Positions 46,901 through 56,600 of a stretch of DNA of 64,000 nt are shown here, piece after piece. The stretch comes from Jiangella alkaliphila. Its GTDB lineage: Bacteria > Actinomycetota > Actinomycetes > Jiangellales > Jiangellaceae. Each line of letters begins with the position of its first letter. Positions within the stretch are counted from its first letter, which is position 1. Both the position numbers and the translations under genes were made by a program. Under the pieces are notes generated by a model. The model did not search any database and was not told where the DNA came from. It saw only the letters and a list, made by a program, of their open reading frames with translations. The stretch spans positions 6,976,001 through 7,040,000 of the forward strand of contig NZ_LT629791.1 in NCBI RefSeq assembly GCF_900105925.1, written 5' to 3'.

Positions 46901-48421
46901 GTGACGAGTCAACCCAGCCGACGCGCCGTCCTGGCGCTCGGCGCCGCCATCGTCGTGACGCCCGTGGTCACGACCGCCGCCAACGCCGCAGGCAGCCCCG
47001 TCCGGCCGGTCACGAACCTCGCCGGCGCGTTCGCCGCGGCGGCCCGCCGGCACAGCGTCCCGCGCGACCTGCTGGTCGCGCTCTCCTACACCGTCACCCG
47101 CATCGACGACCACGCCGGCCAACCCAGCCAGGCCGGCGGCTACGGCGTCATGCACCTGATCAGCAACCCGTCCACCGACACGCTGGGCACGGCCGCCGCA
47201 CTCACCGGCCACGGCCTGGACGCACTCAAGACCGACGTCGCGGCCAACGTCGACGGCGCCGCCGCCCTGCTGCGCTCGCTGGCCGACGAGGCCGGGCTGA
47301 CCGCCGCCGGGCGCCGCCGCATCGACGCCTGGTACGAGCCGGTCGCCCGCTACTCCGGGTACGCCGACCCCTCGGTCGCCCGGCTCGAGGCCGACACCGT
47401 CTACGAGACGCTGGAGCGCGGCCTGGCGCTGCAGTCGCACGGCGAGACCTACACCGTCGCCGCCCGCCCGGTCGCCCCCGAGCACGGCTCGTTCGCCACC
47501 GTCCCCACGCTCGACCAGCGGTTCTCCGTCAAGAGCGACGACTACGGCCCGGCCCGCTGGGTGGCCGCCAACTCCGGCAACTACCGCGTCGCCAACCGGC
47601 CGAGTGACTACGCGATCGATCGGGTTGTCATCCACACCGTGCAGGGCTCGTACGCCGGCTGCATCTCGTGGTTCCAGAACCCGAGCGCGAACGTCTCCGC
47701 CCACTACGTCATCCGCTCGTCCGACGGCGAGGTGACGCAGATGGTGCGCAACAAGGACGTCGCCTGGCACGTCGGCAACACCAACAACCGGTCCATCGGC
47801 ATCGAGCACGAGGGCTGGGTCAACGACCCCGCCTGGTACACCGAGGCCATGTACCGCTCGTCGGCCGCGCTGACCCGCCACGTCTGCGACCGCTACGGCA
47901 TCCCGCGCACCCGCACCAACATCATCGCGCACAGCGAGGCCCCCGGCGCCACACACACCGACCCCGGCCCGAACTGGGACTGGAACCGGTACATGGGCTA
48001 CGTCAACGGCGGCACCCCGCCGTCGTTCAGCGTCATTGTCGACAACGGTGGCGCGTTCACCGCCAGCGCCAACTGGGTGACGGCGTCGGCGCCCGGCCAG
48101 TACGGCAGCAACCACCGGCACGTGCAGCCGGTGCTGGCCAGCGACGCGGCCTGGTTCAGCGCGAACATCCCGTCGGCCGCCAACTACCTGGTCGAGGTCT
48201 GGTACCCGCAGGACCCGGCGAACAACTCCCGCACGCCGTACATCGTCGCCACCCCGAGCGGCAACCAGACGGTCTACGTCGACCAGCGCAGCAACGGCGG
48301 CCTGTGGGTCTCCATCGGGACGTTCGCGCTGGCCGCCGGCAGCCGGCCGGTGGTCGGCGTCAGCCGCTGGACGTCGACGGCCGGCTCCATCGAGGCAGAC
48401 GCCGTCCGCATCTCTCGTTAG
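46901..48421 (+). CDS. Exported N-acetylmuramoyl-L-alanine amidase with golvesin-type C-terminal domain
   Basis: A 506-residue exported enzyme. The signal peptide has a Tat-like SRRAVLALGAAIVV. A helical N-terminal domain (about residues 40-185; AAAARRHSVPRDLLVALSYTVTRID) resembles a lysozyme-like or substrate-guiding region. An amidase_2 domain (about 240-365) has the zinc histidines in VVIHTVQGSY and AHSEAPGATHTDPG. The C-terminal region (about 380-506; NGGAFTASANWV, YLVEVWYPQDPANNSRTPYIV, QTVYVDQRSNGG) matches the golvesin C-terminal-like carbohydrate-binding domain. It cuts the bond between peptidoglycan sugar and stem peptide. GTG 46901 follows GAGGGG. Confidence 0.9.
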   Translation: MTSQPSRRAVLALGAAIVVTPVVTTAANAAGSPVRPVTNLAGAFAAAARRHSVPRDLLVALSYTVTRIDDHAGQPSQAGGYGVMHLISNPSTDTLGTAAALTGHGLDALKTDVAANVDGAAALLRSLADEAGLTAAGRRRIDAWYEPVARYSGYADPSVARLEADTVYETLERGLALQSHGETYTVAARPVAPEHGSFATVPTLDQRFSVKSDDYGPARWVAANSGNYRVANRPSDYAIDRVVIHTVQGSYAGCISWFQNPSANVSAHYVIRSSDGEVTQMVRNKDVAWHVGNTNNRSIGIEHEGWVNDPAWYTEAMYRSSAALTRHVCDRYGIPRTRTNIIAHSEAPGATHTDPGPNWDWNRYMGYVNGGTPPSFSVIVDNGGAFTASANWVTASAPGQYGSNHRHVQPVLASDAAWFSANIPSAANYLVEVWYPQDPANNSRTPYIVATPSGNQTVYVDQRSNGGLWVSIGTFALAAGSRPVVGVSRWTSTAGSIEADAVRISR

Positions 48422-48432
48422 CCGTTCCACCT

Positions 48433-48481
48433 TGATCATGTTCTCTCGCGGCGCCTCAGCGACCGCGAGGGAACATGATCA
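48433..48481. repeat. ATGATCAT-family hairpin repeat, subtype A
   Basis: The arms 48433-48451 and 48463-48481 are 19 bp long with one T/G wobble, around an 11-nt loop. The sequence TGATCATGTTC(T/C)CTCGCGG and the loop GCGCCTCAGCGA match the element at 8101-8167 closely. It lies between the convergent amidase and helicase genes. Confidence 0.85.
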
Positions 48482-48499
48482 TGAGCGTGTGCCGAGCCG

Positions 48500-50275
48500 T
48501 CAGCCGCGGGCGATGGCCCAGGCGCGGATGGTGTCGATGCGCTCCTGGATCTCGGCCGCGGTGGCGAGCGCCGCCGGCGGGCCGCCGCAGGTCTTGCGCA
48601 GCTCGGTGTGGATGACGCCGTGCGGCTTGCCGGTGCGGTGGTTCCAGGCGCCGACCAGCCCGTTAAGCTCGCGCCGGAGCACCGAGATCTGTTCGAACAT
48701 CGCGGGGTCGCGCCCGCCGGCCGCCTGCGTGCCGTCACCCTCGCTCGACGGGGTGGCGGCGCGGGCGGCTTGCTGCTCGGCCTGCCGGCGGCGCAGCAGC
48801 GTGGTGACCTGGTCGGGCTCGAGCAGGCCGGGGATGCCGAGGTAGTCGGCCTCCTCGGCGGAGCCGGCCCGGGCCTGGGTGCCGAACTCGCCGCCGTCGT
48901 AGAGGACGCGGTCGAAGGAGGCGTCCGAGCCGAGCGCCTCGAACGGGCCGAGGTCGTCGGTGCCGGTCTCCTTCTTCTGCGCCGCTTGCATGAGGGCTTC
49001 CTCGGCGGCGAGCGGGTCGTCGTCGGCGCCGGGCGGCTTGCCGAGGACGTGGTCGCGCGAGACCTCCATCTCGCCCGCGTACGAGAGCAGCGACGGCACC
49101 GTCGGCAAGAAGATCGACGCGGTCTCGCCGCGCTTGCGGACGCGCACGAAGCGGCCGATCGCCTGGGCGAAGTACAGCGGCGTCTGGGTGGCCGTGGCGT
49201 AGACGCCGACCGCCAGCCGGGGGACGTCGACACCCTCGGAGACCATGCGGACGGCGACCATCCAGCGGCTGTCGCCGTCGCTGAACTCGGCGATCTTCTT
49301 CGACGCCTTGGGCTCGTCGGACAGCACGACGGTGGGCGACTCGCCGCAGACGCGCTTGAGCAGCGACGCGTACGCGCGGGCGGACTCCTGGTCGGTGGAG
49401 ATGACCAGGCCGCCGGCGTCGGGCACGTGCCGGCGCACCTCGGTGAGCCGGGTGTCGGCGGCCTGCAGCACCGACGGGATCCAGTCGCCGTGCGGGTCGA
49501 GCGCCGTGCGCCAGGCCTGCGCGGTGATGTCCTTGGTCAGCGGGTCGCCGAGCCGCGCCGCGACCTCGTCGCCGGCCCGCGTCCGCCAGCGCATCTCGCC
49601 GGAGTAGGCGAGGAACAGCACCGGCCGGACGACGCCGTCCTTGAGCGCCTCGGCGTAGCCGTAGGAATGGTCGGCGACGCTGCGCGGGATGCCCTGGACG
49701 TCGGGCGCGTAGGTGACGAACGGGATCGGGTTGATGTCGGAGCGGAACGGGGTGCCGGTCAGCGCCAGCCGCCGGGCGGCCGGCTCGAACGCCTCGCGCG
49801 TGGCCTCGCCCCACGACATGGAGTCGCCGGCGTGGTGCACCTCGTCGAGGATGACCAGGCTGCGGCGGTTCTCGCAGCGGGCGCGGTGCAGCATGGGGTG
49901 CGCGGCCACACCGGCGTAGGTGACGGCGACGCCGGTGAAGTCGCGGCTGGTGCGGGCCGTGCGGCCGCTGAACGCGGGGTCGACGGTGATGCCGACCTTG
50001 TCGGCGGCCTCGGCCCACTGCCGCTTCAGGTGCTCGGTGGGCGCGACGATGGTGAGCTGGTGGACGACCTTGCGGGCCAGCAGCTCGGCGGCGATGCGCA
50101 GCGCGAACGTCGTCTTGCCCGCGCCGGGCGTGGCCACGGCGAGGTAGTCGCGCGGCTCACGCGTCATGTAGTCCTCGAGCGCCGCTGCCTGCCAAGCGCG
50201 CAGGCGCCCCGCGGTTCCCCACGGGGCACGATCGGGATAGGCAGGTGGCAGGTGCTCAGCGGCCGAAGTGCTCAC
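48500..50275 (-). CDS. DEAD/DEAH-box (XPB-like superfamily 2) helicase
   Basis: A 591-residue superfamily 2 ATPase. Motif I is ATPGAGKTTFAL near residue 48, motif II LVILDEVHHAGD, motif III ALTGTPFRSD, and motif VI QAIGRFVRVRKRG in the second RecA-like domain. The C-terminal 200 residues are charged and helical (FEQISVLRRELNGLVGAWNHRTG), a tail seen in actinobacterial orthologues. It is close to an MFS gene and a DUF3039 gene, an arrangement I recall as recurrent in actinobacteria. A role in DNA repair or transcription-coupled processes is inferred from XPB similarity only. Translation starts at a GTG. Confidence 0.88.
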   Translation of the reverse strand: MSTSAAEHLPPAYPDRAPWGTAGRLRAWQAAALEDYMTREPRDYLAVATPGAGKTTFALRIAAELLARKVVHQLTIVAPTEHLKRQWAEAADKVGITVDPAFSGRTARTSRDFTGVAVTYAGVAAHPMLHRARCENRRSLVILDEVHHAGDSMSWGEATREAFEPAARRLALTGTPFRSDINPIPFVTYAPDVQGIPRSVADHSYGYAEALKDGVVRPVLFLAYSGEMRWRTRAGDEVAARLGDPLTKDITAQAWRTALDPHGDWIPSVLQAADTRLTEVRRHVPDAGGLVISTDQESARAYASLLKRVCGESPTVVLSDEPKASKKIAEFSDGDSRWMVAVRMVSEGVDVPRLAVGVYATATQTPLYFAQAIGRFVRVRKRGETASIFLPTVPSLLSYAGEMEVSRDHVLGKPPGADDDPLAAEEALMQAAQKKETGTDDLGPFEALGSDASFDRVLYDGGEFGTQARAGSAEEADYLGIPGLLEPDQVTTLLRRRQAEQQAARAATPSSEGDGTQAAGGRDPAMFEQISVLRRELNGLVGAWNHRTGKPHGVIHTELRKTCGGPPAALATAAEIQERIDTIRAWAIARG

Positions 50276-50381
50276 ACATCTCCCGTGACGTCGACGTCAG
50301 ACTTCCGGTCCGCCGGCGGCACTGCCGACACCCATGGATCGACCCTAACCTCCGGGACCGACAGCCCGCGGCCGGACGCGC

Positions 50382-51830
50382 TCACGCCGTCGGCTCGGCC
50401 GCGGGGCCGGGTGGCGGCGGGCCGGCGGTCATGCCGGTCGAGGCGGCGTCGGACGGCGTGCGGATGCGGCCGGCCGCCCATGCGCCGAACAGCGCCAGAC
50501 CGGCCATGACCGCGATGATCACCAGGTACACCCAGTCCTCGACGGTGGCCTCGGCGATCGACTCCGCGTGCCCGGTGCCGAAGATCGTGCCGGCCAGCCC
50601 CACGAACGTCGCCGTGAACAGCGCGTCGCTGACCTGCAGCGCCGCCGAGTTCGCGCCGTGCTCCTCGACCGGCGACAGCTGGAACAGCAGCACGCTCATG
50701 CTGGCCGTCCCGATGCCCATGCCGAACGCGCCGACCACCCAGCCGATCATCACGACGTACGGCGGCACGGCGTCGATCAGCGCCAGCGACACGCTGCAGA
50801 TGGCGATCGCGACGAACAGCCCGCCGGCGCGCACCAGCAGGTAGCGCGGCGCGACGGTGCGGGTGCGGCCCTGGTACCAGGAGCCGGCCGCCCAGCCCAG
50901 CGCGCCGCCCGTCAACGACAACCCGGCCAGCGTCGACGACAGCCCGCGCTCGGAGACCAGCAGCAGCGGCAGGAACGTCTCGGTGCCGAAGAACGCGCCC
51001 GCGTAGATGCCCCGCAGCGCGACGACGGTGGGCAGCCCGCGGCGGAGTGCGATGGTGCCCGGCGGCAGCAGCCTCGGCACGCTCCGCACCATCAGCGCCA
51101 GCGCGACGACGGCGACGCCCAGCCCGAGGAGGTCGGCGCGCGAGCCGGCGTACTGCAGCAGGCCGACGCCGAGGGCGGCGGCCGCGGCGAACCGCTTCCG
51201 CCCGGCCCGTCGCGGCGCACCGCCCGGCGGCGGCCCGTCGACCGCCTTGGCCGAGGGCAGCGCCAGGAAGACCGGGATCAGCACCAGCGGCGCGATGCCC
51301 AGGAACACCCACCGCCACGACAGCTCGTCCGTCAGCAGCCCCGCCAGCAGCGGCCCGACGATCGACGGGACCACCCAGGCGGCCGCCATGCCGGCGAAGA
51401 TCTTCGGCCGCAGCCGCTCCGGATAGGCCCGCCCGACCACCACGTACAACGCGACGATGACCAGCCCGCCGCCGAGGCCCTGGATCGCCCGTCCGGCCAG
51501 GAACGGCCACATCGACTGCGCCGACCCGGCCAGCAGCAGGCCCACCGTGAACGACGCCGTGCCGAGAATCAGTGGCAGCCGCGGACCGGTGCGGTCGCAC
51601 AGCTCACCCGAGACGACCATGGCGAACAGGCTGGTGGTGAAGAACGCCGAGAACGCGAACGCGTACAGGGCCATGCCGTCGAGCTCGGGCACCGCCGTGG
51701 GCATCGCCGTCGCGACCGCCATCGACTCGAACGCGACGAACACCACCGCCGAGACGATGCCGACCGACAGCCGCCGGTACCTCGGGCCGAGGATCCCCTG
51801 TGCCGCCTCGTCGCCCGACCGCTCCGTCAC
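50382..51830 (-). CDS. MFS drug-exporter-like transporter
   Basis: A 482-residue major facilitator protein with about 12-14 transmembrane helices. The first half carries the DHA-type signature GELCDRTGPRLPLILG between helices 2 and 3, and GRAIQGLGGGLVIVALY, near the antiporter motif C region. A GTG at 51830 is used, since the longer ORF would extend into the divergent DUF3039 gene. The substrate is unknown. There is no local regulator. Confidence 0.85.
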   Translation of the reverse strand: MTERSGDEAAQGILGPRYRRLSVGIVSAVVFVAFESMAVATAMPTAVPELDGMALYAFAFSAFFTTSLFAMVVSGELCDRTGPRLPLILGTASFTVGLLLAGSAQSMWPFLAGRAIQGLGGGLVIVALYVVVGRAYPERLRPKIFAGMAAAWVVPSIVGPLLAGLLTDELSWRWVFLGIAPLVLIPVFLALPSAKAVDGPPPGGAPRRAGRKRFAAAAALGVGLLQYAGSRADLLGLGVAVVALALMVRSVPRLLPPGTIALRRGLPTVVALRGIYAGAFFGTETFLPLLLVSERGLSSTLAGLSLTGGALGWAAGSWYQGRTRTVAPRYLLVRAGGLFVAIAICSVSLALIDAVPPYVVMIGWVVGAFGMGIGTASMSVLLFQLSPVEEHGANSAALQVSDALFTATFVGLAGTIFGTGHAESIAEATVEDWVYLVIIAVMAGLALFGAWAAGRIRTPSDAASTGMTAGPPPPGPAAEPTA

Positions 51831-51894
51831 GAGCGAATCATAGCGACGCTGCCGACATGGTCTGATCGACTGCCCAGTCCGTAGACTGGGCGCC

Positions 51895-52155
51895 GTGAGC
51901 ACTCAGCTGACCCCCGGCACCGAGACCATCGAGGACCGCCGCACCCAGCCGACCAGCGGCGACGGCGACCACGAGCGGTTCTCGCACTACGTGCCCAAGG
52001 ACAAGCTCACCGAAGCCATGATCAACGGCACCCCCGTCATCGCCCTGTGCGGCAAGGTGTGGGTGCCCAGTCGCGACCCCCAGAAGTACCCGGTCTGCCC
52101 GCAGTGCAAGGAGATCTGGGAGTCGATGAAGCCCGGCGGCGGCGAGAAATCCTGA
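51895..52155 (+). CDS. DUF3039 protein
   Basis: A small 86-residue protein of the actinobacterial DUF3039 family. A disordered N-terminus is followed by a conserved core: HYVPKDKLTEAMINGTPVIALCGKVWVPSRDP and VCPQCKEIWE. The three cysteines (C...CPQC) plus a nearby His suggest a zinc ribbon. Its function is not established. It is divergent from the MFS gene and near the XPB-like helicase. Confidence 0.9.
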   Translation: MSTQLTPGTETIEDRRTQPTSGDGDHERFSHYVPKDKLTEAMINGTPVIALCGKVWVPSRDPQKYPVCPQCKEIWESMKPGGGEKS

Positions 52156-52235
52156 CCCTCCTGTCACATTCGGGTCGCCAGAAGCACCCATAGGGGGTGT
52201 GAGAGCGACAACGACGACGGCGTCCGGGTCCGGCC

Positions 52236-53336
52236 GTGCCTGAGCGGCCCATCCGTGCGGCCGTCCAGGCCCTGACGTCCCTCCGCGCCGCCGCCGGCGC
52301 GGAGTTCGACGACCTGCGCGCGGCCACGGCCGGACGGGTGGACGTCGTCGGGCGGGCGGCTGCCGGTGCGCCGAACGGGCCGGCCGGGCCGAATGTGGCG
52401 GCCGTTCGGGCCGTGGCGCGGTCGCTGACCGAGCTGGCGGACCTCGCGCGGCCGATGGCGGCCGTCGTCGACGAGGCGGCCGAGTCGGCGCTCCGGGCGG
52501 TCGACGCCGAGGTGGCCCGGCTGCTGGCGTTGCTCCACGACACCCCACAGACGGGCCGCCGGCCACCACTCCTCGCACCCACCCCACCGGTGGCCGGTGG
52601 TCCCGCCCCAGCTCCGGCGCCGTTGCTCCCAGCGCCGGCGCCGGAGCCCGAGCTCACCCACGGCGTCCACTACGCCGAGCACCCGCTCACGCTGCCGGCG
52701 TCCGTCGGCCCCGAGTTCGTCCGGCAGGGCGGCATCAGCGACTGCCACCTCGTCGCGGCCCTGGCCACGGTGGCCGACCGCGCGCCGTGGCTGCTGCCGG
52801 CCGTGTCCGCCGGCGACGGCACTGTGATGGTCGACGTGCCGGGACGGCGGTACCGGCTGCGCCCGACGCTCCCGGTCGACGACGGCAGCGGCGAGCTCGC
52901 GTACGCCCACTCCCCCGACGGCTCGACGCTGGCGCCGTACGTCGAGAAGGCGTTCGCCGTCTACGGCGGCGGCTACGCCCAGCTCGGCCGCGGCGGCCTG
53001 CCGGTCGAGGCGCTGTACTGGCTCACCGGGCGGCCGAGCTACCTGCTGCGGGTCGCGAACGCCGGCGACGACATCGTGGCCGGGCTGGTCGAGTCCGGGC
53101 AGCCGGCGGTCGCCTGCAGCCGTCCCCTCGACGACGACCGGTTCGGGGTGGCCGCCGCGCTGCGGTACCAGCTCGCCCCGGTCGCCCACGCCTACGCCGT
53201 CCGCGGCCTCGACCCCGACGACCAGGTCCTGCTGCACAACCCCTGGGGCCGGCGCCACCCGCGGCCGGTCCCGCTCGACGTGTTCTGCCAGCTGTTCACC
53301 CGCATCGACTGGTGCGAGTCCGATGACGACGACTGA
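52236..53336 (+). CDS. Calpain-like (C2-type) cysteine protease
   Basis: A 366-residue protein. The N-terminal half is an alpha-helical, Ala/Arg/Pro-rich segment (residues 1-145) ending in a Pro-rich linker. The C-terminal half resembles the calpain core: Gln-less GGISDCHLVAALATVAD with Cys170 as nucleophile, VAHAYAV with His318, and LLHNPWG with Asn335, giving the Cys-His-Asn triad. There is no signal peptide or calcium-binding domain. Intracellular processing of a specific target is plausible. The gene is translationally linked to a small gene through a 14-bp overlap, and both converge on a NACHT-HEAT gene. Translation starts at GTG 52236. Confidence 0.8.
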   Translation: MPERPIRAAVQALTSLRAAAGAEFDDLRAATAGRVDVVGRAAAGAPNGPAGPNVAAVRAVARSLTELADLARPMAAVVDEAAESALRAVDAEVARLLALLHDTPQTGRRPPLLAPTPPVAGGPAPAPAPLLPAPAPEPELTHGVHYAEHPLTLPASVGPEFVRQGGISDCHLVAALATVADRAPWLLPAVSAGDGTVMVDVPGRRYRLRPTLPVDDGSGELAYAHSPDGSTLAPYVEKAFAVYGGGYAQLGRGGLPVEALYWLTGRPSYLLRVANAGDDIVAGLVESGQPAVACSRPLDDDRFGVAAALRYQLAPVAHAYAVRGLDPDDQVLLHNPWGRRHPRPVPLDVFCQLFTRIDWCESDDDD

Positions 53337-53619
53337 CCCCGGCGCCGCGACGGTGCGGGTCCGGCTCGGCTACCCCGTGCCGGCCGGCGCCGCCTCCGTC
53401 ACCGTCCTCGCGGTCGACGCACCCCTCATCTGCCTCGGCGTCGACGAGCCCGGCGGCCACGAGACCGCCGCCTGGTACGCGCCCGGCAACGTCCTCATGG
53501 CCGGCGGGGTCCGCTGGCGGGTGCTGAGCACCAGCCAACCGCCCCACCTCGCCCCCGACGCCCCTCCCGGCGCCGCCGGCGACCACACCGTCGCCGTCCT
53601 CGAACGCCTCGCGCCGTGA
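53323..53619 (+). CDS. Small beta-rich hypothetical protein
   Basis: A 98-residue protein predicted to be mostly beta-strand (VRVRLGYPVPAGAASVTVLAV, ICLGVDEPGGHETAAWYAPGNVL, VRWRVLSTSQPPH). The pattern of a reported dimension followed by an aspartate-rich loop resembles DUF6406-like proteins, but this is uncertain. The ATG lies inside the 3' end of the protease gene, so translation is coupled and a protein partner or inhibitor of the protease is a reasonable idea. It ends 14 bases from the convergent NACHT gene. Confidence 0.6.
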   Translation: MTTTDPGAATVRVRLGYPVPAGAASVTVLAVDAPLICLGVDEPGGHETAAWYAPGNVLMAGGVRWRVLSTSQPPHLAPDAPPGAAGDHTVAVLERLAP

Positions 53620-53633
53620 CCGGCCGCTCTACG

Positions 53634-56600
53634 TCACGACGCCGTCCCGACCGCTTCGGTCAGCTCGGCCAGCACACGATGCACGTCGGCCCGTTGCCCG
53701 GCAGGCACATGAGCGTAGGCCTTGGTGGTGAGGTCGACGAGTGGCTCGAAGGCCGCGACCTTGGTGACGAAGGGTGCGGACTCGAGCACGGCGCAGACCG
53801 CCGCCAGCCGGCCACCCAGCTGCTCCGGGGACCAGAAGCCGTCCCGATCGCGCAGGATCCGCTCGGCCTCCCATGACAGCTCGGTGCGGGTCAGCTGATC
53901 CAGCAGCACGCCGCAGAACTCGTCGTCGTCCAGGCACCCACTCAGTGCTACCAGAGCCGCACTGCGCACGTCTTTCGCCGGATGGTCGCGCAACAGCCCG
54001 AGCATCGTCCGGCACGTCGACGCGTCCGCCGCGACCGCCAGTGCCTCGGCTGCGCCCCGCCGCACGTTGTCGTGCGGACTACTCCGGATCCGTGCGGCCA
54101 TCGCCGCCAGGACGTCCTCGTACTCGGCGACACCCGTCAGCGCGTCGAGTGCCTCTCGGCGGACGAGTGGGTCCTCGTCGTCGAGCGCGCCGACGTACTT
54201 CGCCCGCACGTCGGCGCGTTCCAGGTCATCTGTCGCCAGCCGCATGGCGTGACGGCGAACCTTGGCGTCCGCGTCGGCGCCGAGCAACGCCGCCACGGCG
54301 TCGCCAACAACGGAGAGCGACCCCGCCTCGGCCATCAACCGGGCGGCCGGCAGCCACTCCCGCGCATCGCCGCCGCTGAGCAGCCGGATCAGCAGGACCC
54401 GCTCCTGTCGCGGCTCCAGGTTCAAGGTTCCGGTGAGCGCCCGGGCCGCTGCCATCCGCACATCGAGATCCGGGTCGTCTCGCACCCGCTCCTCGAATGC
54501 CGCCTGGTACTCGGCGGGCTCCGCCACTCGGCCGAGCGCTCGCACCGCCACGAACCGGACCTCTGGATCGTCGCTGTGGAGGAGGACGAGCAGACGGGCC
54601 TGCGCCTCGGCGGAGACGAGAATGTCGCCGAGCACACTGTCGACCCTCACCCGCACGATTGCTCCGGTGTCCGCCAGCTTCTCCACGAACAGCGCATGGA
54701 CGTCCTCGTGATCGACCGCACCGGCCAGCGCCGCCAGCGCGCCGTCGACCGGCCACACGGACGCATCGGTCCGCGCCACCTCGATGAGCGTCTGCCGCAC
54801 CAGTTCGTCGTCGATCGCGCCCGCCAGCGCTCCGGCTGAGGTTCCGCGGACCAGCGGGTCGACATCGCTCCGCGCAGCCCGGCAGAGGGCGCCGACCAGG
54901 TCCGGACGGCCTGCGGCTACCGGCGCCATGGCTCGAGCCACCGCTGTCCGGGTCGGCGCGTCCGGGTGGCCGTCCAGTTGAGTCACCATTGCGCGGCGCA
55001 CCGACTGCTGATCGCACGCCCGCGATAAACCGTCGATCGCGGCGTCCCGGACCAGGCGGTCCCGGTCGGTCAGGCACCGCAGCAGCGCTTCCCGGACGTC
55101 ATCGTGATCCACCGCGCCCGCGAGGGCCCGCACGATCTCGGCCCGCGACATCTGGTCGTCGGTCGCGAGGGCGGTGAGCAGCGCCGCACGCACGTCCGGG
55201 TGATCGGCGACACCGCCCAGCGCCTCGATCACGTCCGACGGGGTCCAGCGGCCGGTGTCGTCGAGCACGGCCAGCAGGGCGCGGCGCACGGAGTCACGCC
55301 GGGCGGCACCCGCAAGCGCCACAGCCAGATGGCTCTGGCCGACGCGAGCCGAGTCGAGCCGGTCGAGGACCGGCCTCAGTGCGGCCTCGCTGACAACGGG
55401 GGCCAGCACGCCCAGGGCTGCCACCGCCGGCTCCGAGAGTCCGGGCTTGACCTGGTCGGCCAGCAACCGGGCGATGATCTCGTCGACCTGGCCGGCCAGC
55501 GCGGGGACCGCGGCGTCGGGTCGCTCCGCCACGATCCGGGCGGCCGTGCGCAGGCCGAGGTGCAACGCGTCGGCGGGCAGGCCGAGCAGGTGGTCCAGCA
55601 GCGGCCGGACGTCGTGGAGCTGGCCGCCGAGCATCGGGATGACCTCGACCCAGTCGCGATCGAACCAAAGGTGCCGATCGACCGCGGCCAGCCAGTCGTC
55701 CTGGCCGCGCTCCTTCAGCTCACGGGCCACGAGGTACTCACCGATGGTCCGGTGCACGAAACGGTAGGGCGAACCGGCGTCGACCTCACCTCCGACCCGG
55801 GTCAGCAGGCCGGACTCCACTGCCAGCATCTGGACGACCGCACCGGCGTCGGCCGCGGTCTCGGGCCGGCTGCCGAGCACGTCCTCCATCTCCCGAACGC
55901 TCATCGTGTCGGCCCAGCCGCCGTCTCGCGTGGCGAAGTGGACGGCCAGGACACCGCTGAGCCGCTGGTAGCGCTCCACCTCCTGATCGTCCCGGCCGCC
56001 GGTCGCCGGCCTGGCTCGATCGCGGCGCAGGTACTGGTCGGTGATCCGCTCGAAGAGCTGCCAGCGCACCGACGGCAGCTCTTCGCCGTCGGCGGCCAGC
56101 GCACACAGCAACGACAACAGCAGCGGGTTGCGGGCCATCTCCGCCGAGGCCGGCTGGGCCAGCCGCGCGCGCAGCCGACCCTCCGCCTCCACGGGCAACC
56201 GCCAGCCGGCCACCGTCGCCTCGACGTCGTCCGGGTCGAACGGCCGCAGCTCGACCTCCGCCAGGGGCCGAGCCAGCGGCGGCGCGACGTAGCCGGCCAG
56301 CCTGCTCGTGATCACGCAGCGCTGGCCACCCGTTCCGTCGGCGGCCGGAGCGAGCATCCCGGCGAGCAGGTCGCGGACCCGGTTCTGGTCGTCGCCCTGC
56401 CGCAGCTCGTCCCAGGAGTCCAGCAGGATCACGGCGGAGCCGGAGTCGACCTGGTCGGCCAGCCAGTGGCGCAGACTCGGCGCCAGCCGGTGCCGCCTGC
56501 CGAGCACCTGGGCCAACGCCTCCCCGATCCTATCGCCGTCGGCCCGGGCCAGCTCGTCGCAGCGGGCCATGACCGGCAGCGCGAGATCGGCCGGCACGTC